A stretch of DNA of 64,000 nt from Thunnus maccoyii (GCF_910596095.1 NC_056540.1:17448501-17512500); one strand, 5' to 3'. Counted from the first letter of the stretch, positions 48,840 through 61,050 are shown. The notes: generated by a model not told the origin, from the letters alone. Numbers and translations: made by a program.

Positions 48840-50333
48840 AAGAGGAGGAGCAGAGAGGACAGCGAGGATGAATCAATAAAATGTGATGAGAAACAAAAGG
48901 TGCAAATATCTCCTACTTACTTATAGTTAAGAAATGTGGTATCACATATCTGGTCCAATACATAATCTTTGTTTACTCGTCGTTTGATCGCAGAGTTCCT
49001 GATTTAAATTTCAGATTATTTTGTACAGTCAGCGTGTTTGGATAAGATTTAACATTTGAGATCCTTGACTTCTTTTGGTAAATGAAAAAAAAAAGGTTTA
49101 TAGAGAAACATGTTTATATTTTTCAAAGGAAAGTATTGTTAATAAAATTCAGGTATCATGTATACAACATATGAAACACACTTTCTGAGTCCCAGCTGAC
49201 CAGAATTGTCAACAAAACTTGCAGCGAAACTTCACTTGACTCTCAGCATTAGATGAATTCAAAGATTTGAAGTGTAACAAGATGATTTTCTATTTGTGTG
49301 TTTTTGAGAAACTGTAGAGTCAACAGAAGCCTGTGTTTTGTGCCAAAAATCAAGACCAGGATTGACACCCAACAATCTATCTTCTGTGTTTTGCATTCTT
49401 GTTTTTCTTTTAGTTAATGTTGAAGTGGAACAAGAAACAGAGTATTATCAGCATTATCTGCTGAGATACTGCATATTTGAAGCAGTGCCGCTCTAAGCTG
49501 TTATAGTGAGGTGTATTAAAACCATATTATAAATAAAGGTTGTGCACTTCAAGGTGTAACCTAATATTCTAATTGTTTTAATTTATGTGTAATATTTTTG
49601 CTTTGGTAATGTATAACTAAACAGGAAACTACTTGAGTTATTACTATTGTCATATTCAGTGGCTTAAATCTTTATTTTTTAAGTGAACTGTTAATTGATG
49701 GTATTACATTTTGCTAATTAAGTGTCCAATATTGATTTATTACAGATACTGGCGCCCTTAAATGTTAGCGTATTCCTAAATCCCATCGATACGAGCTTAC
49801 TCCTAATTATTTTAAAACTCAACATCTACCATGACAGTAGATTTAAAGTTCTCCATAATTTGTTTAATAAAAAAAATACATAAATGAGTCTAGAGTGAGA
49901 ACAAAGTGTAACATAACAAACTGCTTTTTGCTCTGTTAAAGTTTCCCTCCTTAGTGTTATTTCCACAACATACCATATATTTACTGAATAAAATCAGCAA
50001 TAAAAATTCCTAAGCTGGGGCTAAACTTTTCTTCTTTTTTTAAAACCGGGTTTTAAGTCGAAAAACCTTAAAAACCTCATCAAAGTAACCGCGTAACTTG
50101 GATGAAAGCACACCTGCCTGTTAGCATCACGGATAACAGCTAGCAGCCAAACCGCGCAGACTGAGCAGGTATAAACCGGTCAGGACAGATACTCTGTTAG
50201 TTAACATGTCATGAACACCACATTAAATAACTCTAACAAAACTTTATAGTAAATCTGGGCTGTTTAAACTTCTCTCTCCCCGCTGGCTGTAACTTTAGAC
50301 GCGGACAGGTGATGGGACACCGGAGACACTCAC
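48840..50333 (-). other. 5' leader intron of the BTBD18-like gene
   Basis: The first coding exon has an acceptor (CCTCTTAAG) just before TGGATGGGG at about 48839. No other exon is seen between it and the donor at 50333. The interior is AT-rich. Confidence 0.45.
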
Positions 50334-50390
50334 TGTTTGCAAAGCTCCCGATAAATCCTCCCACGTCAAGGAAATACAGTTAGCTCATTT
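50334..50390 (-). other. probable non-coding first exon of the BTBD18-like gene
   Basis: On minus, GCAAACA|GTGAGTGTC is a good donor with its last exon base at 50334, inside a GC-richer stretch (50095-50370). The outer edge of the exon is estimated. Confidence 0.4.
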
Positions 50391-50399
50391 TTAAAATAA

Positions 50400-52270
50400 A
50401 GATATATGTGTATTTATATATTTTACAGTAAGACTAAAGGACAGTATTCTGTTTTCTTCTCTTTTAGTTTTACTGTCCGTTTTTGGTGGGGTCAATCACA
50501 GGTCAGCGTGGTCAGCGGTTTTTTCAAACAAACTTTATTTACACAACGGATCTGACAACAGGTTCATTCAACAATAGTAACACGACAATACATGCTGGAG
50601 GAAATACACAGATCATAATACATACAAAGATAAAGAAATAAAAATAAAAAGCAAATACAAACACAATTAAATTAAATCGATTACAAATCAAATTCATTAC
50701 ATAAGGCTGTAGTTTCCACAGCTTTGTGCAGTATTGTAGTGTCCAGGGAGGATATTAAGTAGACAGTAAGGTTGGGTGTCTGTTGTGCAAATTTTCTGGT
50801 GTGTACATGGAATTTTGCTAATAAAGAGTTAGTTATCTGATTTGAAAAATTGGTTTCCACTTTTATCTTGATGTCTTGATCTTGATCTTGCTAGTGTCAC
50901 TTAATGAAACTTCATTTTATGTTTATTCTTGTTCATAAATTTATATAATTTATTCCATATTACATGGGTTTATTACCCAAACCCCATGTAATAAAGTGGG
51001 ACTTGGAATCTTCTGGCCATGACCCGGAAACCATTTTACGTCCACTATCATCAAGGATGTTCTGATGATGGATGTATTATACTTTTATAATACATCCATG
51101 GTTCTGATCCCTTAAATGCACCTCGATGAGAGGAGGAGCTTAGAGCGAGGAACCACAGGTGTATCCTCTGTGGAAGTGTTTTACTGGACGGCAACACCCT
51201 GTTGATCCAATGTGTTTACTGATTGGTTCTTGATTGGTCAGCTCATCTGATGGGACAGTCAGGCTCTTGTTGTAATACAGCATATCAGAAAAACTATCTG
51301 TTGAACAGGAATGACCTCACCAACAGCAGCTTGTCATCTGAATTACTCATAAAAAACACTATTTGTTTCTTTTTCTTCATAAGCCAGAAGGCTTCTCTTT
51401 TCCTCTTCTTTTCTGTTTCAGTACGTCTCAGCTCCTTCAAGAAAATATGACATAACACAGCTGTGTGTCTCCTATAAAATCATCCTGAGCCTGAAAAGGA
51501 CGTCAGTCTTTCACAAACTAAACAAGAAATATTTTATTTAAATATATTCTGCAGGCTGCAGATGTTTTTATTGTTCCTTTATGTCGGTTCTGTTCTTTTA
51601 CTAATTGACAGATTTAAATTGTCTATTTGTGTCTTGTTCTGTGACAGCCAGATGCTGCTATAAATCTATAATCAAATGATAAATAGGTGTTTTCCTTCCA
51701 GCTATCAACATGTAGAAATGATCAAGTAAGTGTTTAAACCTTTAATTAACTGTATATGAATTTTAAACTTTAGAGTTTAAACTGTAACTTAATAATTTCT
51801 ACATATTGATAGTTGACTTCTTCATATTTGACAGTGGAGGTGCTGTCTGTCATTGTCGTCTCCTCAAAATAACGCTGGAGTGAGTGGGGATGTCCCTTTT
51901 GGTGAATTAAATTCCTCTGTCATCGCTGGGAGGAGCTGAGACACTAGTGAGGGATGCGAGGAGCCACCTCAAAGCACCCAGTATCAGTTTCAGTAATTGT
52001 TCCTCTAACTGGATGACTCAGCGCTTAATAAGCCCCCCCCCCCCCCCCCCTCTTCCTCCTGCTCGTAAACACAACAAGCTCCACTCTGTCCTCATATCTT
52101 CTTGGAACATCCCCTTCGTATCTACAGTTTGGAGATGGGCGTAACCAATGTGATGTAGCTCAAGAGCTGTCACGCTGCATTCACTGCAGGATGTGGGTCA
52201 GAGAAGAGTTCAAACTTGTTTCATTTGTCAGAAAGTGAAACTCAGACAGTCATTGCCACAGAGAGCTGAA
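50400..52270. other. intergenic and leader region; hairpins and poly-C
   Basis: No coding exon. A perfect 14-bp stem with 4-nt loop occurs at 51068-51099 (ATGGATGTATTATA and complement), and a weaker palindrome at 50961-50990. A run of about 20 C lies at 52031-52050, some 220 bp before the TRIM start codon. The last part is probably the TRIM promoter and leader. Confidence 0.5.
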
Positions 52271-53944
52271 ATGGCGCAGAAAGGAGATCAGTTGGACCGA
52301 GAAACCTTATCTTGTTCGATTTGTCTGGATCTACTGAAGGATCCGGTGACTATTCCCTGTGGACACAGCTACTGTATGAGTTGTATTAAAGGATTCTGGG
52401 ATGAAAAGGATCAGAGGAAGATCTACAGCTGCCCTCAGTGCAGACAGACCTTCTCACCAAGGCCAGTCCTGGTGAAAAACACCATGTTTGCAGCTTTAAT
52501 GGAGCAATTAAAGAAGACTGGACTCCAAGCTGCTCCTGCTGATCACTGTTATGCTGGACCTGATGATGTGGCCTGTGATGTCTGCACTGGGAGGAAGCTG
52601 AAAGCCCTCAAGTCCTGTCTGACTTGTCCGGCTTCTTACTGTGAGAAACACCTCCAGCCTCATTATGATGCAGCTCCATTAAAGAAACACAAGGTGGTCG
52701 ACCCCTTGGAGAAGCTCCAGGAAAACATCTGCTCTCGTCACGATGAGGTGATGAAGATGTTCTGCCGTACTGATCGGCAGTGTATCTGTTATCTCTGCTC
52801 TGTGGATGAACATAAAGGTCACTACACAGTGACAGCTGCAGAAGAAAGGACCGAGAGGCAGAGAGAGCTCGAGGTGAGTCGACAGAGTATCCAGCGGAGA
52901 ATCCAGGACAGAGAGAAAGACGTGATGCTGCTTCAACAGGAGATGAAGGCCGTCAATCGCTCTGCTGATAAAGCAGTGGAGGACAGCGAGAAGATCTTCA
53001 CTGAGCTGATCCGTCTCATCAAGAAAAGAAGCTCTGATGTGAAGCAGCAGATCAGATCCCAGCAGGAAACTGAAGGGAGTCGAGTCAAAGGGCTTCAGGA
53101 GAAGCTGGAGCGGGAGATCAGTGAGCTGAAGAGGAAAGACGCTGAACTGAAGCAGCTCTCACACACAGAAGATCACACACAGTTTCTACACAACTACCCC
53201 TCACTACTGTCACAACTCAGCACATCTACAGACTCATCCAGCATCAATATCGGTCCTCTGAGCTACTTTGAGGATGTGACAGCAGCTGTGTCAGAGCTCA
53301 GAGATCAACTACAGGACATCCTGAGGGAGAAATGGACAAACGTCTCACTGACGGTGACTGAAGTGGATGTTTTACTGTCACAAACAGAGCCCAAGATCAG
53401 AGCAGGATTCTTAAAATATTCACGTGAAATCACAATGGATCCAAACACAGCACATATTAAGCTGTTATTATCTGAGGGGGACAACAAAGCCGAACAAATG
53501 AGTCAACAACAGTCTTATTCTAGTCACCCAGACAGATTCACTGTGTGGTGGCAGGTCCTGAGTAGAGAGAGTCTGACTGGACGTTGTTACTGGGAGGTGG
53601 AGTGGAGAGGGGAAGGAGTCGGGGTAGCAGTCGCATACAAGAATATCAGCAGAGCAGGAGACTCATATGAATGTGGATTTGGATTTAATGACAAATCTTG
53701 GATGTTAGATTGTGACACGGATAATTCTTTATTTTGGTTCAACAATATCTCAACTCCCGTCTCACATCCTCGTTCCTCCAGAGTAGGAGTGTATTTGGAT
53801 CACAGTGCAGGTATTCTGTCCTTCTATAGCATCTCTGAAACCATGAATCTCCTCCACAGAGTCCAGACCACATTCACTAAGCCTCTCTATGCTGGACTTT
53901 ATCTTTATAAAGGAGTCACAGCTGAGTTCTGTAAACTCAAATAG
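52271..53944 (+). CDS. TRIM16/TRIM25-like E3 ligase with uninterrupted coding frame
   Basis: One open frame of 557 aa from ATG 52271; the frame extends 26 codons further but without another ATG. A RING finger has C15, C18, C30, H32, C35, C38, C54, C57. Two zinc B-boxes follow: about 95-145 (C-D-V-C…C-L-T-C…Y-C-E-K-H-L) and about 150-195 (C-S-R-H…F-C-R-T-D…C-Y-L-C…H-K-G-H). A long Glu/Lys/Gln coiled coil (about 195-310) leads to PRY-SPRY (about 375-557: M-D-P-N-T-A-H, Y-W-E-V-E-W, V-Y-L-D-H-S-A-G-I-L-S-F-Y). Such intronless TRIMs form large families in fish and are linked to antiviral signalling by family knowledge; the target is unknown. It could be called trim16-like or trim25-like; naming is not resolved. 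The absence of introns suggests a retroposed ancestor. Confidence 0.9.
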   Translation: MAQKGDQLDRETLSCSICLDLLKDPVTIPCGHSYCMSCIKGFWDEKDQRKIYSCPQCRQTFSPRPVLVKNTMFAALMEQLKKTGLQAAPADHCYAGPDDVACDVCTGRKLKALKSCLTCPASYCEKHLQPHYDAAPLKKHKVVDPLEKLQENICSRHDEVMKMFCRTDRQCICYLCSVDEHKGHYTVTAAEERTERQRELEVSRQSIQRRIQDREKDVMLLQQEMKAVNRSADKAVEDSEKIFTELIRLIKKRSSDVKQQIRSQQETEGSRVKGLQEKLEREISELKRKDAELKQLSHTEDHTQFLHNYPSLLSQLSTSTDSSSINIGPLSYFEDVTAAVSELRDQLQDILREKWTNVSLTVTEVDVLLSQTEPKIRAGFLKYSREITMDPNTAHIKLLLSEGDNKAEQMSQQQSYSSHPDRFTVWWQVLSRESLTGRCYWEVEWRGEGVGVAVAYKNISRAGDSYECGFGFNDKSWMLDCDTDNSLFWFNNISTPVSHPRSSRVGVYLDHSAGILSFYSISETMNLLHRVQTTFTKPLYAGLYLYKGVTAEFCKLK

Positions 53945-54511
53945 ACAGAAGTCACTTCAGACTTCATGTGTCAGATTCTGTGTTGTAAATCTTCTTCTTC
54001 TTCTTTTTTGTGAGAGCTCGTTGCTGTGGTGTTTCTCAACCGCACAGAGATCAACTGTCAATCAAACTGTCATTGTCAATACTTTTTTTTCTTTTCATTT
54101 GTTGCTCTGTTGATGTTTTGAGTTTCTTTAAATGTCACTTTTTCCTGTGTGTTTTTATCATGGAGATTATCGCTGCTCATGATGACACCTTTTACCTTCA
54201 CTGACATTTCTTCAGATGAAAATGTGAACTTCTCTTTGTTCTAAATCATAGTTTCATGTTTGTATTGATGTATGTGTGTGCTGTTGTTTCTCTTCCACTT
54301 CAGCGTCTTAAACACTTTTTGCCACTTTGTAAATTCATAAAGAAATGTACAAACTGTAATTATCATGATTATAATCAACTAGGAGATCATTTATTGTGTT
54401 CTGGGTTAAACAAACTGATTGTGTGGATGAAGTGAATCTGTACATGAAATCATTGAACAAGAGTCATTTAACAGACTTGGATGTGTGAACAATCTGAAGC
54501 TTTACATGATC

Positions 54512-54517
54512 AATAAA
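54512..54517 (+). terminator. polyadenylation signal AATAAA (intronless TRIM)
   Basis: AATAAA in the context GATCAATAAAGTTGC, 567 bp after the TRIM stop codon. Confidence 0.65.
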
Positions 54518-54834
54518 GTTGCTTCTTCAACAATGATTACACTATTTCCTTCTGTCTTCACATCAGGATCTCATTCAAAGCCTCTGGAGAAAATGTGAAA
54601 CTAAAATTAGAGTTAATTTGAGGCAGTTTTCCACCACAAAGCACAGAGCTCATGTTCAGGGCAGACAAATGTTTGTCAGTCAGTCTCTGTACATTCAGCT
54701 TTCTTCACTAAAGCATTTTAATACTTTTGAGACAGAGCTAATTTTAACACCTTATACTGTTGAATAATCTAATCTATAACAATACATATATATCAAACTG
54801 ATCAAATGTTTTATGTGTAAGCGATTGACCTAAA

Positions 54835-54943
54835 GCTGTCAGATAAATGTAGTGGAAGTATAAAGTAGCAAATGAAAATTACAAGTACCTCAAAATTGTA
54901 CTCAAGTACAGTATTTGAATAAATGTACTTAGTTACTTTACAC
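54835..54943 (-). repeat. interspersed repeat (AAGTACTTAAGTA family), interrupted
   Basis: AGCTGTCAGATAAATGTAGT to ACTTAGTTACTTTACAC is the third copy in this window. It stops where the hAT element begins and its last words resume after that element (58426 onward, CTTTACACCACTTG). Confidence 0.7.
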
Positions 54944-57900
54944 CAGTGGTCCTCAACTTTTTTTGGGCCAGCGCCCCCCTATCCATTATCCAGGTCCCTT
55001 ACTGCCCAGGATCAATTAAAATGAAGGCTAATTGTCTCCCCTGAATATTAATGTTGATTATTATTTTGTGTGATATCATTACAAAAGCTTGTCATTGGAT
55101 GCTAAATATCAGATTTATTTAACTGGACAGTTGGAATATCATTATCATTAGTTTCCCATTCAGGGAGTAAAAAAGCCATGTGGATAGAAATTATATTTAT
55201 GAGTGTTAAACAAATGCAACGGTTAGATATCTGACTGTCAAACTTTGATTAGGTCTCGTTAATGATCACAAACAGCAGTATTTCAGAAAGCAGTGATTTG
55301 GTGCCAGACAAAAAGGCATTCATATTAATTGTTCCAACGGAAAAGTCTGAGGCCACTGGAAAAAAGCGGGATATGTATCTATAGCTAAGGTGTGCAATAG
55401 AATACTGGCGGCATTTTTTCTTGTTCTGCGCCATTTTGCTGATAAGATAGATAAGATAAAAATATGATTGTTGTTGTTTTATGATGCCATCCAGTTGATT
55501 AAACAATCGGATGTCAAATAAAACAGTCAAATAAAATAACCAGATCAAAGGCCCACAGGCGTTTGGTTTTGGGTTGGAGGGGCAATTAGTGACTATGTTT
55601 AATTTTTTCTAACATTAAACTGGTGCATAAGCACTTGACAGGCACAATAGAGCATTTTCAGGTAGTTTTCTTCAGTTGGAAGTTTGAATTACTGGTATTT
55701 AAACATTATTTTCACTGTTGTTTGCAAGTCTAGTTCAAAGATTATTTTAGGATGAATGTTTTCTCTTGAACTACACATCAGTGAATGCTAACGTTAGTCC
55801 TCCCTGGTCTGTACCTTCACCTTGTTTATCCCACTTGCATTTCATAATTAATAATAGTCTACTATCTAAAGCACATAACAATCGAAGTTTATTCAAATAT
55901 GTAGCAAAGTTGATTAAGATATGTTGGCTGCTGAGCCCCAAAAGACAGAATATTGGTTATTTTAGCTCAACCAAAGTGTGTTTCTAAGCTGTAAGTTGCT
56001 GCGAAGATACTGTAGTTTGTTGCTACGCAGCACTATAATCTGGGACATAACAGATGATTTGTTACATGTTGTTTTCACATCATTGTGATTCATCCTGAGA
56101 GGAGAACAGAGGCCGCTCGGGGAAAGTAATTCCTAAGAAGATGAACAGTGAATCCTCATCACCACTCTTCCCCAGAACTTGACGTGACTTCATGAGAGGA
56201 CATTATGTCCTCGTTTAAAATGTTTCTTTCTCCTATTCAGTTGTTTCATTTCTCTTTCCTTCACTCTGTACTTGACTTTCACTCTTGTTTCTTTCTCACT
56301 CAGTGAGCTGGAAGCCTGGATGTCAACCTTCTGCCAATTATAACAGAGGACATTTGAAGGCATTACAAACTGTTTATCTTGCAATCTGTTTGTTTGTGCT
56401 TTTATATTTATTTAAACAGTAGTTTGCAACGCAGTTACTGTTTATACTCATGACTAAGTTTTGCTGGCAGCTCAGGATATTATAATTAACAGATTTACAT
56501 TGAACCGCTGTTAACCCCTGTGAGAGGGCATGAACCTTGAGATTTATTTTTTCAAACATACTTGAATATCCTTGGCATATTTTAAAGCTTTTGAATAAAA
56601 GTTAAGTTCCATGAAGTTGTCACTTGTCTCATCCTCTTGTGTGTCAGATGTTAAGGGTTACACATTTTTTAATGTTAAACTGATCTGATTTCATTACTGG
56701 ACCATTAAGATTGAAGACATATTGTTATTTACAGTATATGTCTGCAATTTATAGTTTAATGACATATTAATATGAATAAAAAGAAAACTTTTCAGTTGTT
56801 TATTGTAACATTTACAATAAGGAACTGTACATGTAGATTATAATAGCAACACTGTAAAAATACTTTTATTTATAATTATATTACTGCAGGCCGACAGTAT
56901 CAAACTGTAAACCTCACATCCTACAGCAGAATACTGTAATAAATTTTATAGCACTTAACTGTTGAAGTAAATTACGGTAGTGAAATTGTAAAAATGGTAA
57001 ATTTACTGTAATTTTACAGGAAAATTTGTTAGAATGTATCTTTATCTCATCCAAAAACAATTTATTTGTCCCATTTTGGACATATCACAGATATACAACA
57101 GACTGCATTAATGTTATCTCAGAACTTTTTATTTCCTTGTTGAGATAAAAGGCACAAATCCGACTTTATGGTCCAGCTCATACAGATTTATAACGTCTGT
57201 TAATATCTGACTTTTGTTCCAGATTCTTCATTGCAGAGTTCAGAGCTGCTGTTCTGAGATCAGATTTCCTTAAAGGACACTTCTGGCTAAAGATGAACAC
57301 AGAGAGTTGAGACTGTGAATCCGAAGACCTTAAAAACCTCCTGCTGTGAGTTACATGTTTGTTCTTCTTCTGGTTGGTTTCCTGGTTGAAGCTGCTGATT
57401 AATTTCATCTTCACTCATCAGCTTGATTCAGATTATTTTCAGCATCTAAAGGCAACGTAACCAACAGTTTTCATCATGTTTGTGTCTGCGGGTGTTAAAA
57501 CGATCTGATAACAGTAGAGATGGCAGTTATAGTGATGTGTTATGTTGCTTTGTTGACTTCATTGGTGGACTAAATGAAACTCTAGAAGAAAGAAATAAGA
57601 TTATTTCTTAATACTTACATTGATAAATATAACGGCTTTTTTTCATTACTAAAGAATTGGAGTTTTTTGAATTGTTATTTTAAAAAATAATAGTTTCAGA
57701 ACAGGATTAGAATAGATTTATATTTTAAATATGACAGAATATTGTTTCTTACAGCAGCAACCGTAATGTTTCCATCATTAAAGTCACTAAATAAATTCAA
57801 TAATATCTCACTTGAAAGAAATCAGAAATGTCAGTAAAATAAATAATATTCCTGACATTAAAATACTGAGTGAAGTTTAGAAAGAATGAAGAATGCGGAC

Positions 57901-58425
57901 ATCAGTCAGTATCTTCATCCTGTCCTCCTCCTCCTCCTCCTGCCAGTAGCTAAGTTTACAAGAATTTAACAAATTTTAACACACATTACAAACTAAACTA
58001 AACACAAACACCAACAAATAGAGCGGAGGAGAGGACAGAGAAGCTAGTGTGACCATAAATGACAGCAAAACGCAGTAGAGACTCAGCATAGTGTCCCCTT
58101 GTGTCTACACAGGAGGCGTTCAGGTACAGTGTTGAGCGCAGGTCACCCACATTTTTGAAGCACTCAGAGCCGAAGACATGAATTTGACTGTTACTCATGT
58201 AAAACGGAGGAAAATAGACTTGACAGCACTGTGAAAAAAAGAGGAAAACCCTGATGTCTAATGATAAAATTGTGAAAATGAGCATTCAAATGTAAACTGG
58301 CATTAAAAACAGACACATACGAACACCTCAATGCCCCCCTTTCAAGAATATTGGTTCCAGCACCCCCCGCCATTCTCTGAACGCCCCCTGGGAGACGGTA
58401 CGGCTGCCCCTGTTGAGAAACACTA
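54944..58425. mobile_element. hAT-type transposable element with 8-bp target duplication
   Basis: The left terminus CAGTGGTCCTCAAC (54944-54957) and right terminus GTTGAGAAACACTA (58412-58425) are imperfect inverted repeats (11 of 14 positions). Identical 8-bp flanks CTTTACAC lie at 54936-54943 and 58426-58433, as hAT insertion produces. Subterminal GCGCCCCCC and GGGGGCG-type blocks also face each other. The 3.48-kb interior has no open frame over 100 codons and no transposase motif that I can see, so it is non-autonomous or decayed. Confidence 0.85.
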
Positions 58426-58979
58426 CTTTACACCACTTGTAATGCAATGAGTCCATAAGATGCATTTATACATTTATACAATATCAAAATGTCTCACTAA
58501 CTGCGCAAGGCTGTGCAGAAGGTGAAACCAAAGGTGAAAGGAAATCAGATATAGTATTCCAGGCATCTTGAACAGTTTTATGATATGTTATGTGCCTGTC
58601 TATTTGTGGGAGATGATAAATAGTTTTACACATAGACAGTACATCTAAAGATCATGACAGTTGGCGTCCAGGTGTCTGGTTGGGATTGTTAATTGGTGTG
58701 AGGTGGCTGCCGCTGTGATGTGCAGTTTATGGAGAGTCAATATATTTGTTGCACATTCAATACAAAGACTGAAGTTTAGTTTGTCACACTTACATGCAAA
58801 CTGGATTCAAGTCTGTTCTAAGGTCACAATGGGGACCAGAAGTGAGGATTCATGGTGTTCGGTCTGCTGTGTCGCTGCAGTCGTCTACTGTGAGGAGACA
58901 CTTCAGGAGAAGAGTGCTTGCATGATGGTAAACATCACTGTCATAGAAATACAAGTCAAACATATAATATCATTGGTGC

Positions 58980-58985
58980 TTTATT
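58980..58985 (-). terminator. polyadenylation signal AATAAA (small membrane protein gene)
   Basis: TTTATT on plus, about 300 bp beyond the minus-strand stop at 59284. Confidence 0.5.
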
Positions 58986-59283
58986 ATTAATGCCAGACAC
59001 ATCAATGTTAATGATTTACAAAAAGCAAATTACATAGATAAATGTCTCCTAAAAGGCATTTTACAAACTATATCAATAAATGAGTGTTGTCATAGCCTTA
59101 GACTGTTTCCCAGACTGTATCATAGGGAGGGACATATGCCACAATGACTCACATTTTCAGTCAAGTATGAGTCTGTTTCTCTTTTAATAGCACTGACAAC
59201 TGCAGCGGCGCCGGATGCTCATATCCACAAGGAAAAAGAAAAAGTCTGTCAGTCATTTCCTATCTGAAACAGAATCAACCCGT

Positions 59284-59664
59284 TCACGTTGTCTCGTTGT
59301 GTCTGAGCAGTTTATCGAGGACTTGCTCGAAGGACGAGGAGGGGACCGGGCTGAAAAACTCGGTAGGGGACGGAGAGTCCTGCTGGTCCGGAGTGGGCTT
59401 GGGCCAGCGCTCGTAGAACTTGACAAAGAACAGCGGGTCTTTGAAGGGCCCCCCATAAACGATGGCCTGCATCAGGTAGATGAGGGCCACAACCATTGAG
59501 CTGATGAGGAAGAAGGGGGTGAAGGGCCTCAGGTGTTGCCAGGCCACCCTGAACCCGTAGCCCAGGCCGCTGAGCCCATCCTGGTTCCCTATGTGGGAGG
59601 TGTGGCGGGAAGAGTCTGGCGCCGGAGTGCTATCAGGAGATTCGTCATCCGAGTTTGCAGCCAT
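59284..59664 (-). CDS. unrecognised single-pass membrane protein, 126 aa
   Basis: I do not recognise this family. One open frame from ATG 59664 to TGA 59284 encodes 126 aa and looks like a real gene: it is GC-rich compared with AT-rich flanks, has balanced protein-like composition and a downstream AATAAA. Residues 1-30 are acidic, Ser/Pro-rich and disordered (D-D-E-S-P-D-S-T-P). A G-L-G-Y-G-F-R-V-A-W-Q-H-L-R segment precedes one hydrophobic helix, about 48-70 (P-F-F-L-I-S-S-M-V-V-A-L-I-Y-L-M-Q). Then come G-P-F-K-D-P-L-F-F-V-K-F-Y-E-R-W-P and a Pro/Ser-rich tail. There is no signal peptide, so the N-terminus probably faces the cytosol or the helix acts as an anchor. No intron is needed. Function unknown. 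Confidence 0.65.
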   Translation of the reverse strand: MAANSDDESPDSTPAPDSSRHTSHIGNQDGLSGLGYGFRVAWQHLRPFTPFFLISSMVVALIYLMQAIVYGGPFKDPLFFVKFYERWPKPTPDQQDSPSPTEFFSPVPSSSFEQVLDKLLRHNETT

Positions 59665-60686
59665 GATACAGACAGCAAGACAGGACAGTACCTGGGTGTC
59701 TTCTTTACTCTTTAACTGCTCTGTTAGTGCTCACTTTCCTCCAAAAATCAAGGACCATGAGGAAGAAAACAGGCCATAGAGACAATCCCAGTGGTGCGGT
59801 TTCTCAAACTTATCATGCATGGTACCTGGGCAAGCGGTGTCCCTCTGGCACGCTACGATAGATCCCGCAGGGCTCAAATCCTCCTGACAATCATTCCTCT
59901 CTGCACGTTCTATATAACTTCTGTCTTATCCTGCCGGCAGTTTCCTCCCCCCATGAGTCTCATGTGTTGGATTTAAATGTCGCTGCTCCCGTATGAGCTT
60001 TAAGAGAGAGATAGAGAGGAAATGAAGAACAGCGGGTGATCCCTAAATAGATATGACACCAAGTGACAGGACACAGGGAGGGAGGGAGGAAGGGAGGGAG
60101 ACTCTGCTGCGTTTGGTGGTCTCAAGTTTAAGGAATGGGGCGTGTGTACCAGCTGTACAGGTTACAGACATCAAACACACTCAGTGACTAAAAGAGACAC
60201 ACACACTTGTCAATGAGATTGTAGCAGCTAGAGGACAAAACCATTTATGTTTAATTTATTACAGCTCTGATAAAACTACACTGTGGCTGCTACAAGAGTA
60301 CGTGTCTCATGCATTTGAGCAGGGCCGTAGGCAGTTTCAAAAACACTGAGGCCATGAGTCCATGTCCCCCCAGTCCATGAGTCCAAGTCCTGTAAGTAAG
60401 TCCTTTCAGTAAATTGTATATCCCAACATAAAGCTTTAAGTGCAGTTTCAAAGTCTTATTAAAAATGACTCATTCTTATGGAGAAATACTCAATACTGAT
60501 ATGAAGATAATATCAAAACGTCTCAAGTATCAAAAGTTTTAATGCTTTGTCAGATTTGTAGTCTTGTTTGCTGATATTTTTTTTATCATATATTTCTTGA
60601 TTTAAATCAATTTTCTAATTTTTTACTTTTATTTATGTAGACAAAACTTTTTTTTATTTGACACTGATGCATTGAGAACTTTGATA

Positions 60687-61050
60687 AACACTCACCGGCC
60701 ACTATAGTAGGAACACCTGCGCAATCTAATGTGATCCAAGACAACAGCTCTGCCATAAGTTCTACTTTTATGAAGCATTACACTGAATGGTGTTCCTAAT
60801 ATTTTGTCCACTCCATTAACATACACGAGGGGGGCAAAATACTAGGAACACCATTCAATATAATGCATCCCAGTACACCACCACCCAGTATGACCTCAAT
60901 AATAAACAAAGTAGAATTATCACCTTTCTGACAATGTTAACAAAAACTGAAAATGTAGAAGCTTCATAAAAGTAGAATTTATGGCAGAGCTGTTGTATTA
61001 TATTGCATTAGATTAAACAGGTGTTCCTAATAAAGTGGCCAGTGATTGTA
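60687..61050. mobile_element. Tc1-type MITE with CACTCACCGGCCACT termini
   Basis: Left end CACTCACCGGCCACTATAGT then GGAACACCTG; right end CAGGTGTTCCTAATAAAGTG then GCCAGTGATTG. These are inverted copies and match a Tc1-like fish family. A second inverted pair lies just inside (CTCTGCCATAAGTTCTACTT near 60749 and AAGTAGAATTTATGGCAGAG near 60970), so the element folds on itself over much of its length. Confidence 0.8.

Noticed and set aside
52193-52270. 26-codon N-terminal extension of the intronless TRIM
   Set aside because: It begins with GTG and has no ATG; the RING begins soon after ATG 52271 as in relatives.
55249-58285. Small open frames inside the hAT element as a transposase
   Set aside because: All are under 100 codons and show no hAT dimerisation or zinc-finger motif.
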